Positions 1 to 8,157 of a stretch of 20,702 nt of DNA are shown one piece after another. Both the position numbers and the translations under genes were made by a program. Each line of letters starts with the position of its first letter. The first letter of the stretch is position 1. The notes below the pieces were generated by a model, which searched no databases, had not been told where the DNA came from, and worked only from the letters and a program-made list of their open reading frames with translations. The DNA lies in NCBI GenBank assembly GCA_964572045.1, contig CAZNEI010000041.1, positions 1-20,702 on the forward strand, in the 5' to 3' direction. The DNA comes from CBDCKR01 sp964572045. GTDB taxonomy: Bacteria; Gemmatimonadota; Gemmatimonadetes; Longimicrobiales; Gaopeijiaceae.

Positions 1-46
1 CACCCCCGACACGCGCCTCGATCATGTCCCCCGGCCTGCCGGTCAC
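1..46 (-). CDS. Possible start of a further minus-strand gene, cut by the window edge
   Basis: Downstream of the CitE-like gene, reading on the minus strand, a GGAGG-like element lies about ten bases before a GTG at 46. This opens a frame with no stop to the edge (first residues MTGRPGDMIEARVGG). An in-frame ATG at 25 is an alternative start. Only about 15 codons are visible, so no family can be assigned. The 40-base gap from the lyase stop and the same strand would make it the next gene of the same operon. It could also be chance open frame in GC-rich DNA. Confidence 0.3.
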   Translation of the reverse strand, partial: MTGRPGDMIEARVGG

Positions 47-86
47 CCTATCACGCCCTCCGTCCGCACGTGGTGTCGGATCCGGG

Positions 87-977
87 CTAGCGCCGGGGGT
101 CGTGACTCTCCTCGGAGGGGCCGTTCTTCCCCTCCGCTCTGCCTCCCCTGGCGAGAGTCCGCCGCGCCGCCTCGACGACGGGGCGGTCCACCATGGCGCC
201 GTCCAGGAGGAACACTCCGCCTCCCTCGGCTTCGAACGCCCGGACGATCCGCCTCGCGGCCGTGACCTCATCCTCGGTGGGCGAGAACCGCTTCTGGATG
301 ACGGGAACCTGTCTCGGGTGAATCGCCGCCTTGCCGACGAACCCGAGCCGTCGGGCCGCCCGGGCCTCCTCTTCCAGCGCCCCGGGACGGGACACGTCGA
401 GCATCGGCGTGTCGATGGCACCGATCCCTCCGAGCGCCGCGGCGTGGACCACACGGGATCGGGCGTAGAGAAGCTCGTCCCAGCCCATCGCCGAGCCGAT
501 CTCCGTGCTCAGGTCCACGCCGCCCAGCATCAGGGCGTACAGCGACCTCGAGCACGTGGCGATCCGCTCGACCTCGGCGAGACCGCGCGCCGTCTCGATG
601 ACCGGGACCAAGGGGACCCTGAGGCCGGCCGCCTCGAACGCCGCCTCGACCTCGGTCACGTTCCTGGGAGACTTTAGCTTGGGAAGCATGATGGCGTCCG
701 GAAGAGCTCGGACCGCGCAGATGGCTCCGATGTCCATTCTGCCCGTCGGGCTCACGGGGTCGTTCACGCGAACGATCGTAGCGCTCGGGTGCGGCCGCCG
801 GGCTCCGAGGAGGGAAACGGCCTCCCGGCGCGCTCGGTCCTTGTCGTCGAAGGCGACGGCGTCCTCCAAGTCCAGGCACACGGCGTCGGCCCCGCTCGCG
901 AGCGCCTTCTCGTAGCGATCGGGCCGAGTGGCCGGCAGGAAGAGGAGGCAGCGCGGAGGTGTGGGGACGTCGCTCAT
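87..977 (-). CDS. CitE-like HpcH/HpaI aldolase / citrate lyase family protein (CoA-ester lyase)
   Basis: A 296-residue protein of the CitE / malyl-CoA lyase family, TIM-barrel enzymes that cleave or form C-C bonds in CoA esters such as citramalyl- or malyl-CoA using Mg2+. Visible family motifs in order are VCLDLEDAV (33-41), the CoA/substrate arginine in IVRVND (R70), IMLPK (96-100), VPVIETARGL with Mg ligand E128, LGGVDLSTEIG with Mg ligand D155, and KAAIHPRQV near the C-terminus. The length fits stand-alone CitE-like lyases. No citrate lyase alpha or gamma subunit gene is nearby, so it is unlikely to be part of a citrate lyase complex. The open frame extends upstream through the neighbouring gene, but ATG at 977 gives the normal N-terminus (MSDVPTPPRCLLFLPA). 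The gene follows the TIG-domain gene by 20 bases on the same strand, so co-transcription is likely. The exact substrate is unknown. Confidence 0.88.
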   Translation of the reverse strand: MSDVPTPPRCLLFLPATRPDRYEKALASGADAVCLDLEDAVAFDDKDRARREAVSLLGARRPHPSATIVRVNDPVSPTGRMDIGAICAVRALPDAIMLPKLKSPRNVTEVEAAFEAAGLRVPLVPVIETARGLAEVERIATCSRSLYALMLGGVDLSTEIGSAMGWDELLYARSRVVHAAALGGIGAIDTPMLDVSRPGALEEEARAARRLGFVGKAAIHPRQVPVIQKRFSPTEDEVTAARRIVRAFEAEGGGVFLLDGAMVDRPVVEAARRTLARGGRAEGKNGPSEESHDPRR

Positions 978-997
978 GCGGGACGCTCGCGAGACGC

Positions 998-1672
998 CTA
1001 GTGGTTCTCCTCGTCCGCCCGGATCCGGAAGACCTCGATCGTGGCACCTTGCGGACAGACGGTCGCGGGGGCGATGCCGCCCTCGACCTGAACCCGGTCT
1101 CCGGCGGCGAAGCCCCGGAGGTTGCCCTGGAGTGCGTAGAGGACGCCCTCGTCGGTCAGCAGCGCGGGCTCCGGGCAGTCCCCCGCGGAGTTCGTAATCC
1201 GACCGTCCCTCTCCACCGTGCCGTCGGGGGCGAGCACGAAGAACTCGTCCGACACGGCGATCGGCACGAAGTAGTAGTCGAAGACGATGAAAACGTGCGT
1301 CAGGTGGGGTCGCGTCCAGTCCGGGACGATGACCTCCAGCGAAAGCTCGCCCCTGTCGGTTGTCAGAGCCTGGCCGATCTCCTCGAAGCCGACCTCGGTC
1401 GCGCCGATCCCGATCCGAACGGGGGTGATGGCCGGCATCCCGATCGCTTGGAGCCTGACGGTGGTCCCGGCTTGGCCGGTCCTGGGGGTCACGGTCTGGA
1501 TCCTGCGCGAGATGGCGTGCAGGTTGTTCTGCAGGGGGCTCGGGTCGGCGGGATCCTGCGGGGCGGCGGGGCGGGCCGTTCCCAGCCCCGCACCGATTCC
1601 CGCGACGACCAACGCGAGGAACCTCAGGGGGCGCCCGTCGCGGCGCCGACGAGTCGACTGCTCGATCCACAT
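998..1672 (-). CDS. Secreted protein with IPT/TIG-like domain and C-terminal OB-like (DUF5818-like) domain
   Basis: A 224-residue protein with an arginine-rich N-terminus, a hydrophobic stretch (about 17-31) and an Ala/Pro-rich region, so it is probably exported. Residues about 60-147 read like an IPT/TIG immunoglobulin-fold domain: VTPRTGQAGTTVRLQ followed by alternating strands. The C-terminal part (about 165-218) contains GVLYALQGNLRGFAAGDRV and ATVCPQGATIEVFRI, which resemble small OB-like DUF5818 domains. C166 and C206 could form a disulfide. The ATG at 1672 has a GGAGAAG ribosome site a few bases upstream. I cannot assign a biochemical role; it is likely a periplasmic or cell-surface binding/structural protein. 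The CitE-like gene follows 20 bases downstream, but no functional link is obvious. Confidence 0.7.
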   Translation of the reverse strand: MWIEQSTRRRRDGRPLRFLALVVAGIGAGLGTARPAAPQDPADPSPLQNNLHAISRRIQTVTPRTGQAGTTVRLQAIGMPAITPVRIGIGATEVGFEEIGQALTTDRGELSLEVIVPDWTRPHLTHVFIVFDYYFVPIAVSDEFFVLAPDGTVERDGRITNSAGDCPEPALLTDEGVLYALQGNLRGFAAGDRVQVEGGIAPATVCPQGATIEVFRIRADEENH

Positions 1673-1691
1673 GGCTCTTCTCCACGCTCAC

Positions 1692-1895
1692 CCGGTCGGT
1701 GTCCTCTCGGACGAACGCCTTCCGCGCGGATCGCGACGGCGAAGGCTCCGAGGCGGATTTGGGGTGGCCTCAGGCTGAAGCCTGCTGTGGAGATAATCCC
1801 GGCCGGTGGGGGCGTGCAACTTCCCTGGCCCCGCCCGCTCCCGCGCTCCGAGGCCGAGGCGTGCGGTTCCGATCCCGCCCGCCGACCCGTGGGGA
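1692..1895. other. Intergenic spacer with REP-like palindrome
   Basis: This non-coding stretch lies between the ImuB-like and TIG-domain genes. It contains the perfect short palindrome CAGGCTGAAGCCTG at 1771-1784 (6-bp arms, 2-base loop). Similar AGGCTGAAGCCT elements occur as dispersed repeats in several GC-rich phyla; this is recalled, not searched. There is no T-run, so it is not a classical terminator. I see no credible gene here. Confidence 0.45.
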
Positions 1896-3245
1896 TCATG
1901 GCTCGAAATTCAACAGCGCATGCCTCCGCTCCGGGATCCGGGACCAGGGGTCCACCTCCACGACACGGTAGAGAGGGGAATAGCCGAGCTTGAGCCTGAG
2001 CTCTTGCACGGCTTCCCGGAGGGCGGAGGGAACGGCGCCCCGACGCAGCTCCCGCCCGCTCTCCCCTCGACCGCCTGAGTCCCCTCGATCGAAGAGATCG
2101 CTCTGGGACGTGGCGGGGCCGAACTGGAAGAACTCCACGGTGAGGGCCTCCACGGCGCGCGGAGGAGGGGACAGGGCGATCCGGGCCCGCAGGACGAACG
2201 CGATCCGCTCCCGCTGTGCCGTGGGCTCCCTGAGGACCGTCTCCAGGGACCACGAGCCCTCGCCTTCCAGGCGAGCAGCCAACCACACGCCCTGTATGCT
2301 TCGACCCTGACGCTCCGGGCGGGCCAGAGCCCTCTCCAGAAGCCGGTCCAGCGCACAGTGGAGCGCTTCCGTCTGCGCCGCGGGCGTATGGAAGTCCAGG
2401 GAAGAGCGGATCGGCTGGGGCCGGTGGTGCGGCTGCACGGAGTCGATGCGTGTGCCCGTGGCCCAGGCTCGAGCTTTCCGGCCAGCCGGGCCGAACTGGG
2501 CGACCAGGGCCGGTGAGGGAAGGCGGGCCAAATCGCCCAAAGTCTCGATGCCGAGCCGCTCGAGCCGCTCCACCACGGCCGCGTCGACGGGAAGCACGGA
2601 AACGGGGCAGGGGCTCAGAAAGGGCAGGAGCTCTTCCTCCTCTATGATCACGGGCTGCCCGGGCCCCGCTTTGGCCGCCGCCACCCAGGCTCCGAACTTG
2701 CCCGGGGCCCATCCCATTCTCATCGCGGCCACCAGGGGGCGGGGCAGGACCGTGAGGAGAGCTCCGAGTACCCTGTCCACCTGCCTCGAAGGTGAGCCGT
2801 AGAGTCGCCCGAGCCCATCCATTCCCATGAAGATCCTTCCGAACCCGGCTGGCTCCACGATGGGACTCAGACCCGAAAGGGCCTCCAAGAGCTCCTCTTG
2901 GGCGGCGTCGTAGTGGGCCGGGTCGGGCTCGAGAAGGGTGAGGGATGGGCAGAGGGCGACGGCCTGGGAAACGAGCTGTCCGGGACGCACGCCGGCGATC
3001 GACGCGCGCTCGGAGACCTGCCAGACCGTTTTGCGGGTGTTCTCTCCCAGGGAGAGAAGGGCTACGGACGTGGCGTCCAGCTCAGGGCTCCGAACCAGCT
3101 CCAGCCGGAGCTCGAAGGTGGGCAGCCATGCACAGAGTGCCTGACGGCTTCCCCGCCGCTGGGCACCGCCGCCGCCGGTAGTCTCCCACCCTCGAGCGGC
3201 TGAGCGGGCGGGACCTCTGTGCACACGCGATCCAGGCTGGGACAT
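1896..3245 (-). CDS. imuB: ImuB-like inactive Y-family DNA polymerase
   Basis: A 449-residue Y-family polymerase-fold protein. ImuB normally bridges the beta clamp, ImuA/ImuA' and the error-prone polymerase DnaE2 in SOS mutagenesis. Visible landmarks are a palm start CAWLPTFELRLE (38-49), GVRPGQLVSQAVALCP (85-100), a degenerate catalytic segment GMDGLGRLYG (141-150), GWAPGKFGAWVAAAKAG (178-194), the helix-hairpin-helix-like LGIETLGDLARLP (231-243), and the ImuB-typical tail YRVVEVDPWSRIPERRHALL. The N-terminal catalytic aspartates of active Pol IV are absent and the Asp-Glu pair has become Asp-Gly, so it should not polymerise. The first ~35 residues look like an extension; GTG at residue 8 is an alternative start and no strong ribosome site is seen. 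Neither ImuA nor DnaE2 is adjacent, unlike the usual cassette. Confidence 0.8.
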   Translation of the reverse strand: MSQPGSRVHRGPARSAARGWETTGGGGAQRRGSRQALCAWLPTFELRLELVRSPELDATSVALLSLGENTRKTVWQVSERASIAGVRPGQLVSQAVALCPSLTLLEPDPAHYDAAQEELLEALSGLSPIVEPAGFGRIFMGMDGLGRLYGSPSRQVDRVLGALLTVLPRPLVAAMRMGWAPGKFGAWVAAAKAGPGQPVIIEEEELLPFLSPCPVSVLPVDAAVVERLERLGIETLGDLARLPSPALVAQFGPAGRKARAWATGTRIDSVQPHHRPQPIRSSLDFHTPAAQTEALHCALDRLLERALARPERQGRSIQGVWLAARLEGEGSWSLETVLREPTAQRERIAFVLRARIALSPPPRAVEALTVEFFQFGPATSQSDLFDRGDSGGRGESGRELRRGAVPSALREAVQELRLKLGYSPLYRVVEVDPWSRIPERRHALLNFEP

Positions 3246-3263
3246 GGATGGAGCGATCCCTGA

Positions 3264-3292
3264 CAGATACCGAATAAAAACCGAATATCGAA
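3264..3292 (-). promoter_or_regulatory. Promoter with 11-bp-spaced direct repeat upstream of the ImuB-like gene
   Basis: On the minus strand TTCGAT (3292-3287) and TATCTG (3269-3264) are separated by exactly 17 bases, a plausible sigma70-type -35/-10 pair about 20 bases before the ImuB-like ATG. Two copies of an 8-base repeat (plus-strand ACCGAATA at 3269-3276 and 3280-3287) repeat with an 11-bp period and overlap the promoter, as an operator would. The stretch is markedly AT-rich compared with its surroundings. An SOS-type repressor is an inference; the repeat is not a canonical LexA box. Confidence 0.45.
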
Positions 3293-3342
3293 GCTATGTC
3301 GGGGAGGAGGAAAAGGGCAAGCAGGGGATGTGGTGTGGTGGT

Positions 3343-3363
3343 TGACGCCATGGGCATGCGTCA
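3343..3363. repeat. Inverted repeat in the ImuB upstream region
   Basis: TGACGCCATG and CATGCGTCA flank two Gs, giving 9-bp complementary arms with one bulged base. It lies about 100 bases upstream of the ImuB-like start, in the non-coding stretch. It could be an operator or simply part of the decayed gene sequence. Confidence 0.4.
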
Positions 3364-3458
3364 CCCCATGGCCTGCGACGGTTGGTTCCTATTGATGCGG
3401 AGAGGTCCCGTGGCCGCTTGTTGCGCCGCACCGCCACCGCCGTCCCCGGAGCTCGGCG

Positions 3459-3801
3459 CACCGCGTCCGGCGTCCGGGTCGCAATGAAGGCGCTTGCGAG
3501 CACGCCTCCACCCATGGCGCGAGGCCGAGCGTCCAGCCGGGCTCGAGGATCGCACCGAGCAGTGCCGAGCCCATCACCGCAGCGATGCCCGAGAGCATGT
3601 AGGCGAGGAAGCCGTCCTCCTGCCGTCTCCGATGCCCTCGATCATCGTGCCTTCGTCATGGGAGGTGACGTTCACGACACCTTGCTCGTCCTCCCTCTCG
3701 GGAAGGGCTTGGGCTGCCTTTGCGACGGCAGCCGGGTCGATGCCCGCCGAGGCCCTGCGCAGGGTCAGCGCGAATTCCTCCTCGGTGTGCGGAGCCCCCC
3801 C
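3459..3801 (-). pseudogene. Frameshifted remains of a small membrane-protein gene
   Basis: Protein-like sequence runs through three minus-strand frames in succession. The first segment (ends near 3614) reads EEFALTLRRASAGIDPAAV, continues through charged residues to NVTSHDEGTMIEGIGDG, and shares the frame of the upstream permease, beginning after its TAG stop with no in-frame ATG. A one-base shift near 3614 then gives EDGFLAYMLSGIAAVMGSAL and LGAILEPGWTLG, a hydrophobic segment (to about 3520). A second shift gives MGGGVLASAFIATRTPDAV. Joined, they would form a ~110-residue protein with a soluble helical N-terminus and two glycine-rich membrane segments. I do not recognise the family. Either the gene is decayed or the assembly carries indels. 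It lies directly downstream of the iron permease gene. Confidence 0.5.
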
Positions 3802-3849
3802 TCCCCGATCCTCCCGCGGTTCATGATGCTCTCGTGCGCGTGCTGTGCC

Positions 3850-5568
3850 CTAGGACGGCTCTCTGGCGCCCTGCCCGATAAGCTTGTTGAGCACGATGAC
3901 GGGCACGAGGCCGACGACGATGATGAGGAGCGCCGGCACGGCCGATCGGGTGAGCTGCTCGTCCGTGGCGAGCTGGAAGGTGCGCGTGGCGAGCGTGTCG
4001 AAGTTGAACGGACGCAGGATCAGGGTGAGCGGCAGCTCCTTGAGCACGTCGACGAAGACGAGAAGGGCCGCGCTGAGGAGGGTTCCTTTGAGGAGGGGGA
4101 GGCTCACCTTGAAGAGCGTTTTGAGGGGTGGCACTCCGAGTGACTTCGAGGTCTCGTCGAGATTGCCGCAGAGGCGCTTGAAGCCCGACTCGAGGGGGTT
4201 GATCGCCACGGCCAGGAAGCGCACGACGTAGGCGAAGATGAGGGCCACCAGTGTCCCGCTCAGGACGAGCCCTGTGGGGAGGTCGAACGCGGCGCGCATG
4301 AAGGCGTCGACCCGCCGGTCCAGCCAGACGAACGGAACGAAGACGCCCACGGCGATCACGGCACCCGGGATCGAATAGCCCAGTACGGCCACCTTTGAGG
4401 CGAGGCGGAGCAGGGGGGTGGGGCTGAGCCGGGCGGCATAGGTGACGAGCAGAGCCGCCGCGACCGCCAGCAGCGCGGCCGACAGGGCCAGCGAGAAGCT
4501 GTGCAACGCAAGCTCCACGAAGCCCCAGTCCAGCGCGCCGAAGCCGGCCTCCGCCGCCCACGCTCCAAGCTGAAGAACCGGAACGAGGAATCCGAGCGCC
4601 AGAGGGATGGAGCAGGCAGCGAAGGCCAGCCATCGGTTTCGGCGTCCGAGCGTCCGCCTCGGAGCCGGACGGTAGCCCCTGGCGCCGTCGTCGAAGCGGG
4701 CTCGGCCCCGCTGCGCCCGCTCGATGATGATGAGCGAGAAGACGAAGAGAAGCAGGATCGCCGAGAGGCGCATGGCCGAGGCGGGGTCGTTTAGCGGAAA
4801 CCAGGCCCGGAAGATCCCGGTCGTGAAGGTGGGCACGCCGAAGTACTTCACCGCCCCGTACTCGTTGAGCACTTCCATGAGGACGAGTGTGAGCCCGCCC
4901 ACGACTGCGGGACGCGAGATCGGGAGAGCCACCCTGAAGAAGGTGTTCCACGGTCCGCGCCCCAGGCCCCGGGCCGTCTCCAGCACGGCCCCCGACTGCC
5001 GGATGAACGAGGTCCGGGCGATGAGATATACATACGGGTAGAGAACGAGCGCCATGATCACCATGGCCCCCTCGCGGGTCATGATCGCCGACCGGATCCG
5101 CCAGGTCTCGGCCGTGGGCCACAGAGCCCCCAAGGCGGTCTCGAGCGGACTCCCGTATTCGAAGATCCCGGCGTAGGTGTAGGCGATGATGTAGGTCGGG
5201 ACGGCCAAGGGCAGCACGAGGCTCCACTCGAACGTGCCGCGCCCCGGGAACTCGTAGGCCGAGACGAGCCAGGCCGGGGCCAGCCCCAGCACGAGAGCCA
5301 GGGTGCCGACTCCCACCATGATGAGGGCCGAGTTGCCGATGTAGACCGGCAGGACCGTGGCGGCCAAATGCCGCCAGATCTCCGTGCGCGGCCCGAACAT
5401 GCCCGCGCCGATGACCAACAGCGGCATGGTCGTCAGGGCCACGACCCCGAGCGCCGAAAGGCTCCACGGCGTGAGGTCGCCTAAGAACCCGCGCCGAGGC
5501 TGATGCCACAGGACGCCGAGCGCGCCCCGCAGTCGCGACGACGTGCGGCGGACGACCCCGACGACCAT
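3850..5568 (-). CDS. fbpB: Iron(III) ABC transporter permease, two fused permease domains
   Basis: A 572-residue inner-membrane permease of the FbpB/SfuB/HitB class. It carries two BPD-type transport domains in one chain and about twelve predicted membrane segments. The first half contains the EAA-like region FFRVALPISRPAVVGGLTLVLM and the second half the matching region TLFKVSLPLLKGTLLSAALLVF, which are the contact sites for the ATPase. The length matches the fused iron permeases (about 500-570 residues). The ATG at 5568 lies 26 bases after the stop of the iron-binding lipoprotein gene on the same strand, so the two form one operon under the Fur-like box at 6715. A cognate ATPase (FbpC) is not present in this window, so the pump must borrow one encoded elsewhere or the gene has been lost. 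A decayed membrane gene follows. Confidence 0.93.
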   Translation of the reverse strand: MVVGVVRRTSSRLRGALGVLWHQPRRGFLGDLTPWSLSALGVVALTTMPLLVIGAGMFGPRTEIWRHLAATVLPVYIGNSALIMVGVGTLALVLGLAPAWLVSAYEFPGRGTFEWSLVLPLAVPTYIIAYTYAGIFEYGSPLETALGALWPTAETWRIRSAIMTREGAMVIMALVLYPYVYLIARTSFIRQSGAVLETARGLGRGPWNTFFRVALPISRPAVVGGLTLVLMEVLNEYGAVKYFGVPTFTTGIFRAWFPLNDPASAMRLSAILLLFVFSLIIIERAQRGRARFDDGARGYRPAPRRTLGRRNRWLAFAACSIPLALGFLVPVLQLGAWAAEAGFGALDWGFVELALHSFSLALSAALLAVAAALLVTYAARLSPTPLLRLASKVAVLGYSIPGAVIAVGVFVPFVWLDRRVDAFMRAAFDLPTGLVLSGTLVALIFAYVVRFLAVAINPLESGFKRLCGNLDETSKSLGVPPLKTLFKVSLPLLKGTLLSAALLVFVDVLKELPLTLILRPFNFDTLATRTFQLATDEQLTRSAVPALLIIVVGLVPVIVLNKLIGQGAREPS

Positions 5569-5594
5569 GCCTCAGCTCGGGCCGAGGGCGCCCC

Positions 5595-6647
5595 TCATCG
5601 CCACCCCGCCCGGTCGAAGACCATCACGGCTTGGGAGTTCAGCTCCCCGAGAAGCGAGAGGTTCAGCGTATCGGGCCGAAATTCGCCCCACTCCCTGAGC
5701 GTCTCCGCCCACCCGATTCCCGGCTTGACCGGATACTCGAAGTTGGCCTCCGCGTATCCCGTCTGGGCCTCGGTGTCGGTGAGGAACTCCAGCAGCTTCA
5801 GTGCGTTCTCGGGGTTCGGAGCGTGGGCCGTCACTCCGGCTCCGCTCACGTTCACATGCGCGCCCCGATCGCCTTGGTTGGGGAAGAAGATCCCCACCCT
5901 CTGGGCCAGCTCGCGGTCTGCCTCGTCGTCGCCGGCGAGGAGCAGCCCCACGTAGTAGGTGTTCGTGATGGCGAGATCGCCGACGCCGGCCGCGACCTCC
6001 TTGACCTGATCGCGGTCTCCCCCCTGCGGCGCGCGGGCCATGTTCTCCACGACCCCCCGAGCCCACTGGGTCGCCTTCTCCTCGCCGTGGACGGCGAGGA
6101 GCGACGCGAGGAGAGACTGATTGTAGATATTTTCGGAGCTTCGAACGAGGATGCGGCCCCGCCACTTGGGGTCGGCCAGATCCTCGTAGGTCGACAGCTC
6201 GTCTCGAGAGACGCGGTCGAGCGAGTAGGCGATGATCCGGGCTCGCTGTGTCAGGCCGTACCAGTAGCCCTCCGGGTCCCTGAGGTGTGCGGGAACGTTG
6301 GCACGCAAGACCTCCGAGTCGACGCTGCGAAGCAGGTTCCGTTCCTTGGCCCGCTGGAGGCGGCCGGCGTCGACCGTGATCAGCAGGTCGGCCCGGGTGC
6401 TGGCGCCCTCGGTCTCGAGGCGCGTGATGAGCTCGTCGGCGGACGCCGTCTGGACGTTGACCCGAACGCCGGTCAGCTCGGTGAACTGGCGGAAGAGCTG
6501 CTGGTCCGTGTCGTAGTGCCGATGGCTGTAGACACTGACCGTCCCCGCATCTTCCGAAGCCCCGCCCGGGGGCGCGTCGCCGCCACAACCGGAGGCGAGG
6601 ACCGCCCCGAGCCCGGCCCAAAGACATGATGTGCGCATCCGCTGCAT
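5595..6647 (-). CDS. fbpA: Iron(III) ABC transporter substrate-binding lipoprotein (FbpA/FutA/IdiA type)
   Basis: A 350-residue periplasmic ferric-iron-binding protein. It starts with a lipoprotein signal, MQRMRTSCLWAGLGAVLASG, followed by the lipid-modified C21 (lipobox LASGC). The mature protein begins its fold with VSVYSHRHYDTD (38-47), the hallmark of FutA/IdiA-type ferric binders, and carries the paired iron-binding tyrosines in AITNTYY (Y231, Y232). The C-terminal FEYPVKPGIGW is also typical. The open frame continues upstream to a TTG that lies inside the Fur-like palindrome, so that start is rejected. ATG at 6647 is preceded by AAGGGAG with a six-base spacer. The protein captures Fe3+ in the periplasm and passes it to the permease encoded 26 bases downstream. 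Expression is expected under iron limitation. Confidence 0.93.
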   Translation of the reverse strand: MQRMRTSCLWAGLGAVLASGCGGDAPPGGASEDAGTVSVYSHRHYDTDQQLFRQFTELTGVRVNVQTASADELITRLETEGASTRADLLITVDAGRLQRAKERNLLRSVDSEVLRANVPAHLRDPEGYWYGLTQRARIIAYSLDRVSRDELSTYEDLADPKWRGRILVRSSENIYNQSLLASLLAVHGEEKATQWARGVVENMARAPQGGDRDQVKEVAAGVGDLAITNTYYVGLLLAGDDEADRELAQRVGIFFPNQGDRGAHVNVSGAGVTAHAPNPENALKLLEFLTDTEAQTGYAEANFEYPVKPGIGWAETLREWGEFRPDTLNLSLLGELNSQAVMVFDRAGWR

Positions 6648-6714
6648 GTACGACTCCCTTGTCGCGTCCTGTTCTCGGTGCCGGAGACACGTCCCGTTTC
6701 CGGCCCATCTGGAA

Positions 6715-6731
6715 TTGAGAATCACTCTCAA
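6715..6731 (-). promoter_or_regulatory. Fur-box-like palindrome in front of the iron transporter operon
   Basis: TTGAGAATCACTCTCAA is a palindrome with perfect 6-bp arms (TTGAGA/TCTCAA) around a five-base centre. It closely resembles Fur operators of the TGAGAATnATTCTCA type found before iron-uptake genes in many Gram-negatives. It is centred about 75 bases upstream of the lipoprotein ATG. A weak promoter (TTGGAC, 17 bases, ATTCTC on the minus strand) would place the box over the -10 region. Its position before iron-transport genes makes Fur-type repression by Fe2+ the likely function. Confidence 0.8.
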
Positions 6732-6908
6732 CTAACTCCGTCCAAGGTCGGCCCCGACCCCACGCCCGTCAAGGGGGCGGAGTCCGCAGGTCCTTCGATG
6801 GCGCCCGTCCCTGAACCTGGGTACCTTTAGGGCTCCGCCGGGGCCCCTCGTCAAGCTTGGGCCCGCCCGACTCAGCCTTTCTCACGAGACACCGCGACCC
6901 AACGTTCC

Positions 6909-8144
<1,236 letters not shown>

Positions 8145-8157
8145 CGGGAGAGCTTCC

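Noticed and set aside
978..1691. N-terminal extension of the CitE-like frame up to 1691
   Set aside because: The extension overlaps the TIG-domain gene and has no protein-like pattern; ATG at 977 matches the family N-terminus.
3821..5509. A 562-codon minus-strand frame overlapping the iron permease
   Set aside because: The overlapping frame at 3850-5568 has a full permease with membrane segments and EAA-like loops; this one has none and is arginine/histidine-rich.
6648..6731. TTG start at 6731 for the iron-binding lipoprotein
   Set aside because: It lies within the Fur-like palindrome and would bury the lipoprotein signal; ATG at 6647 has a good ribosome site.
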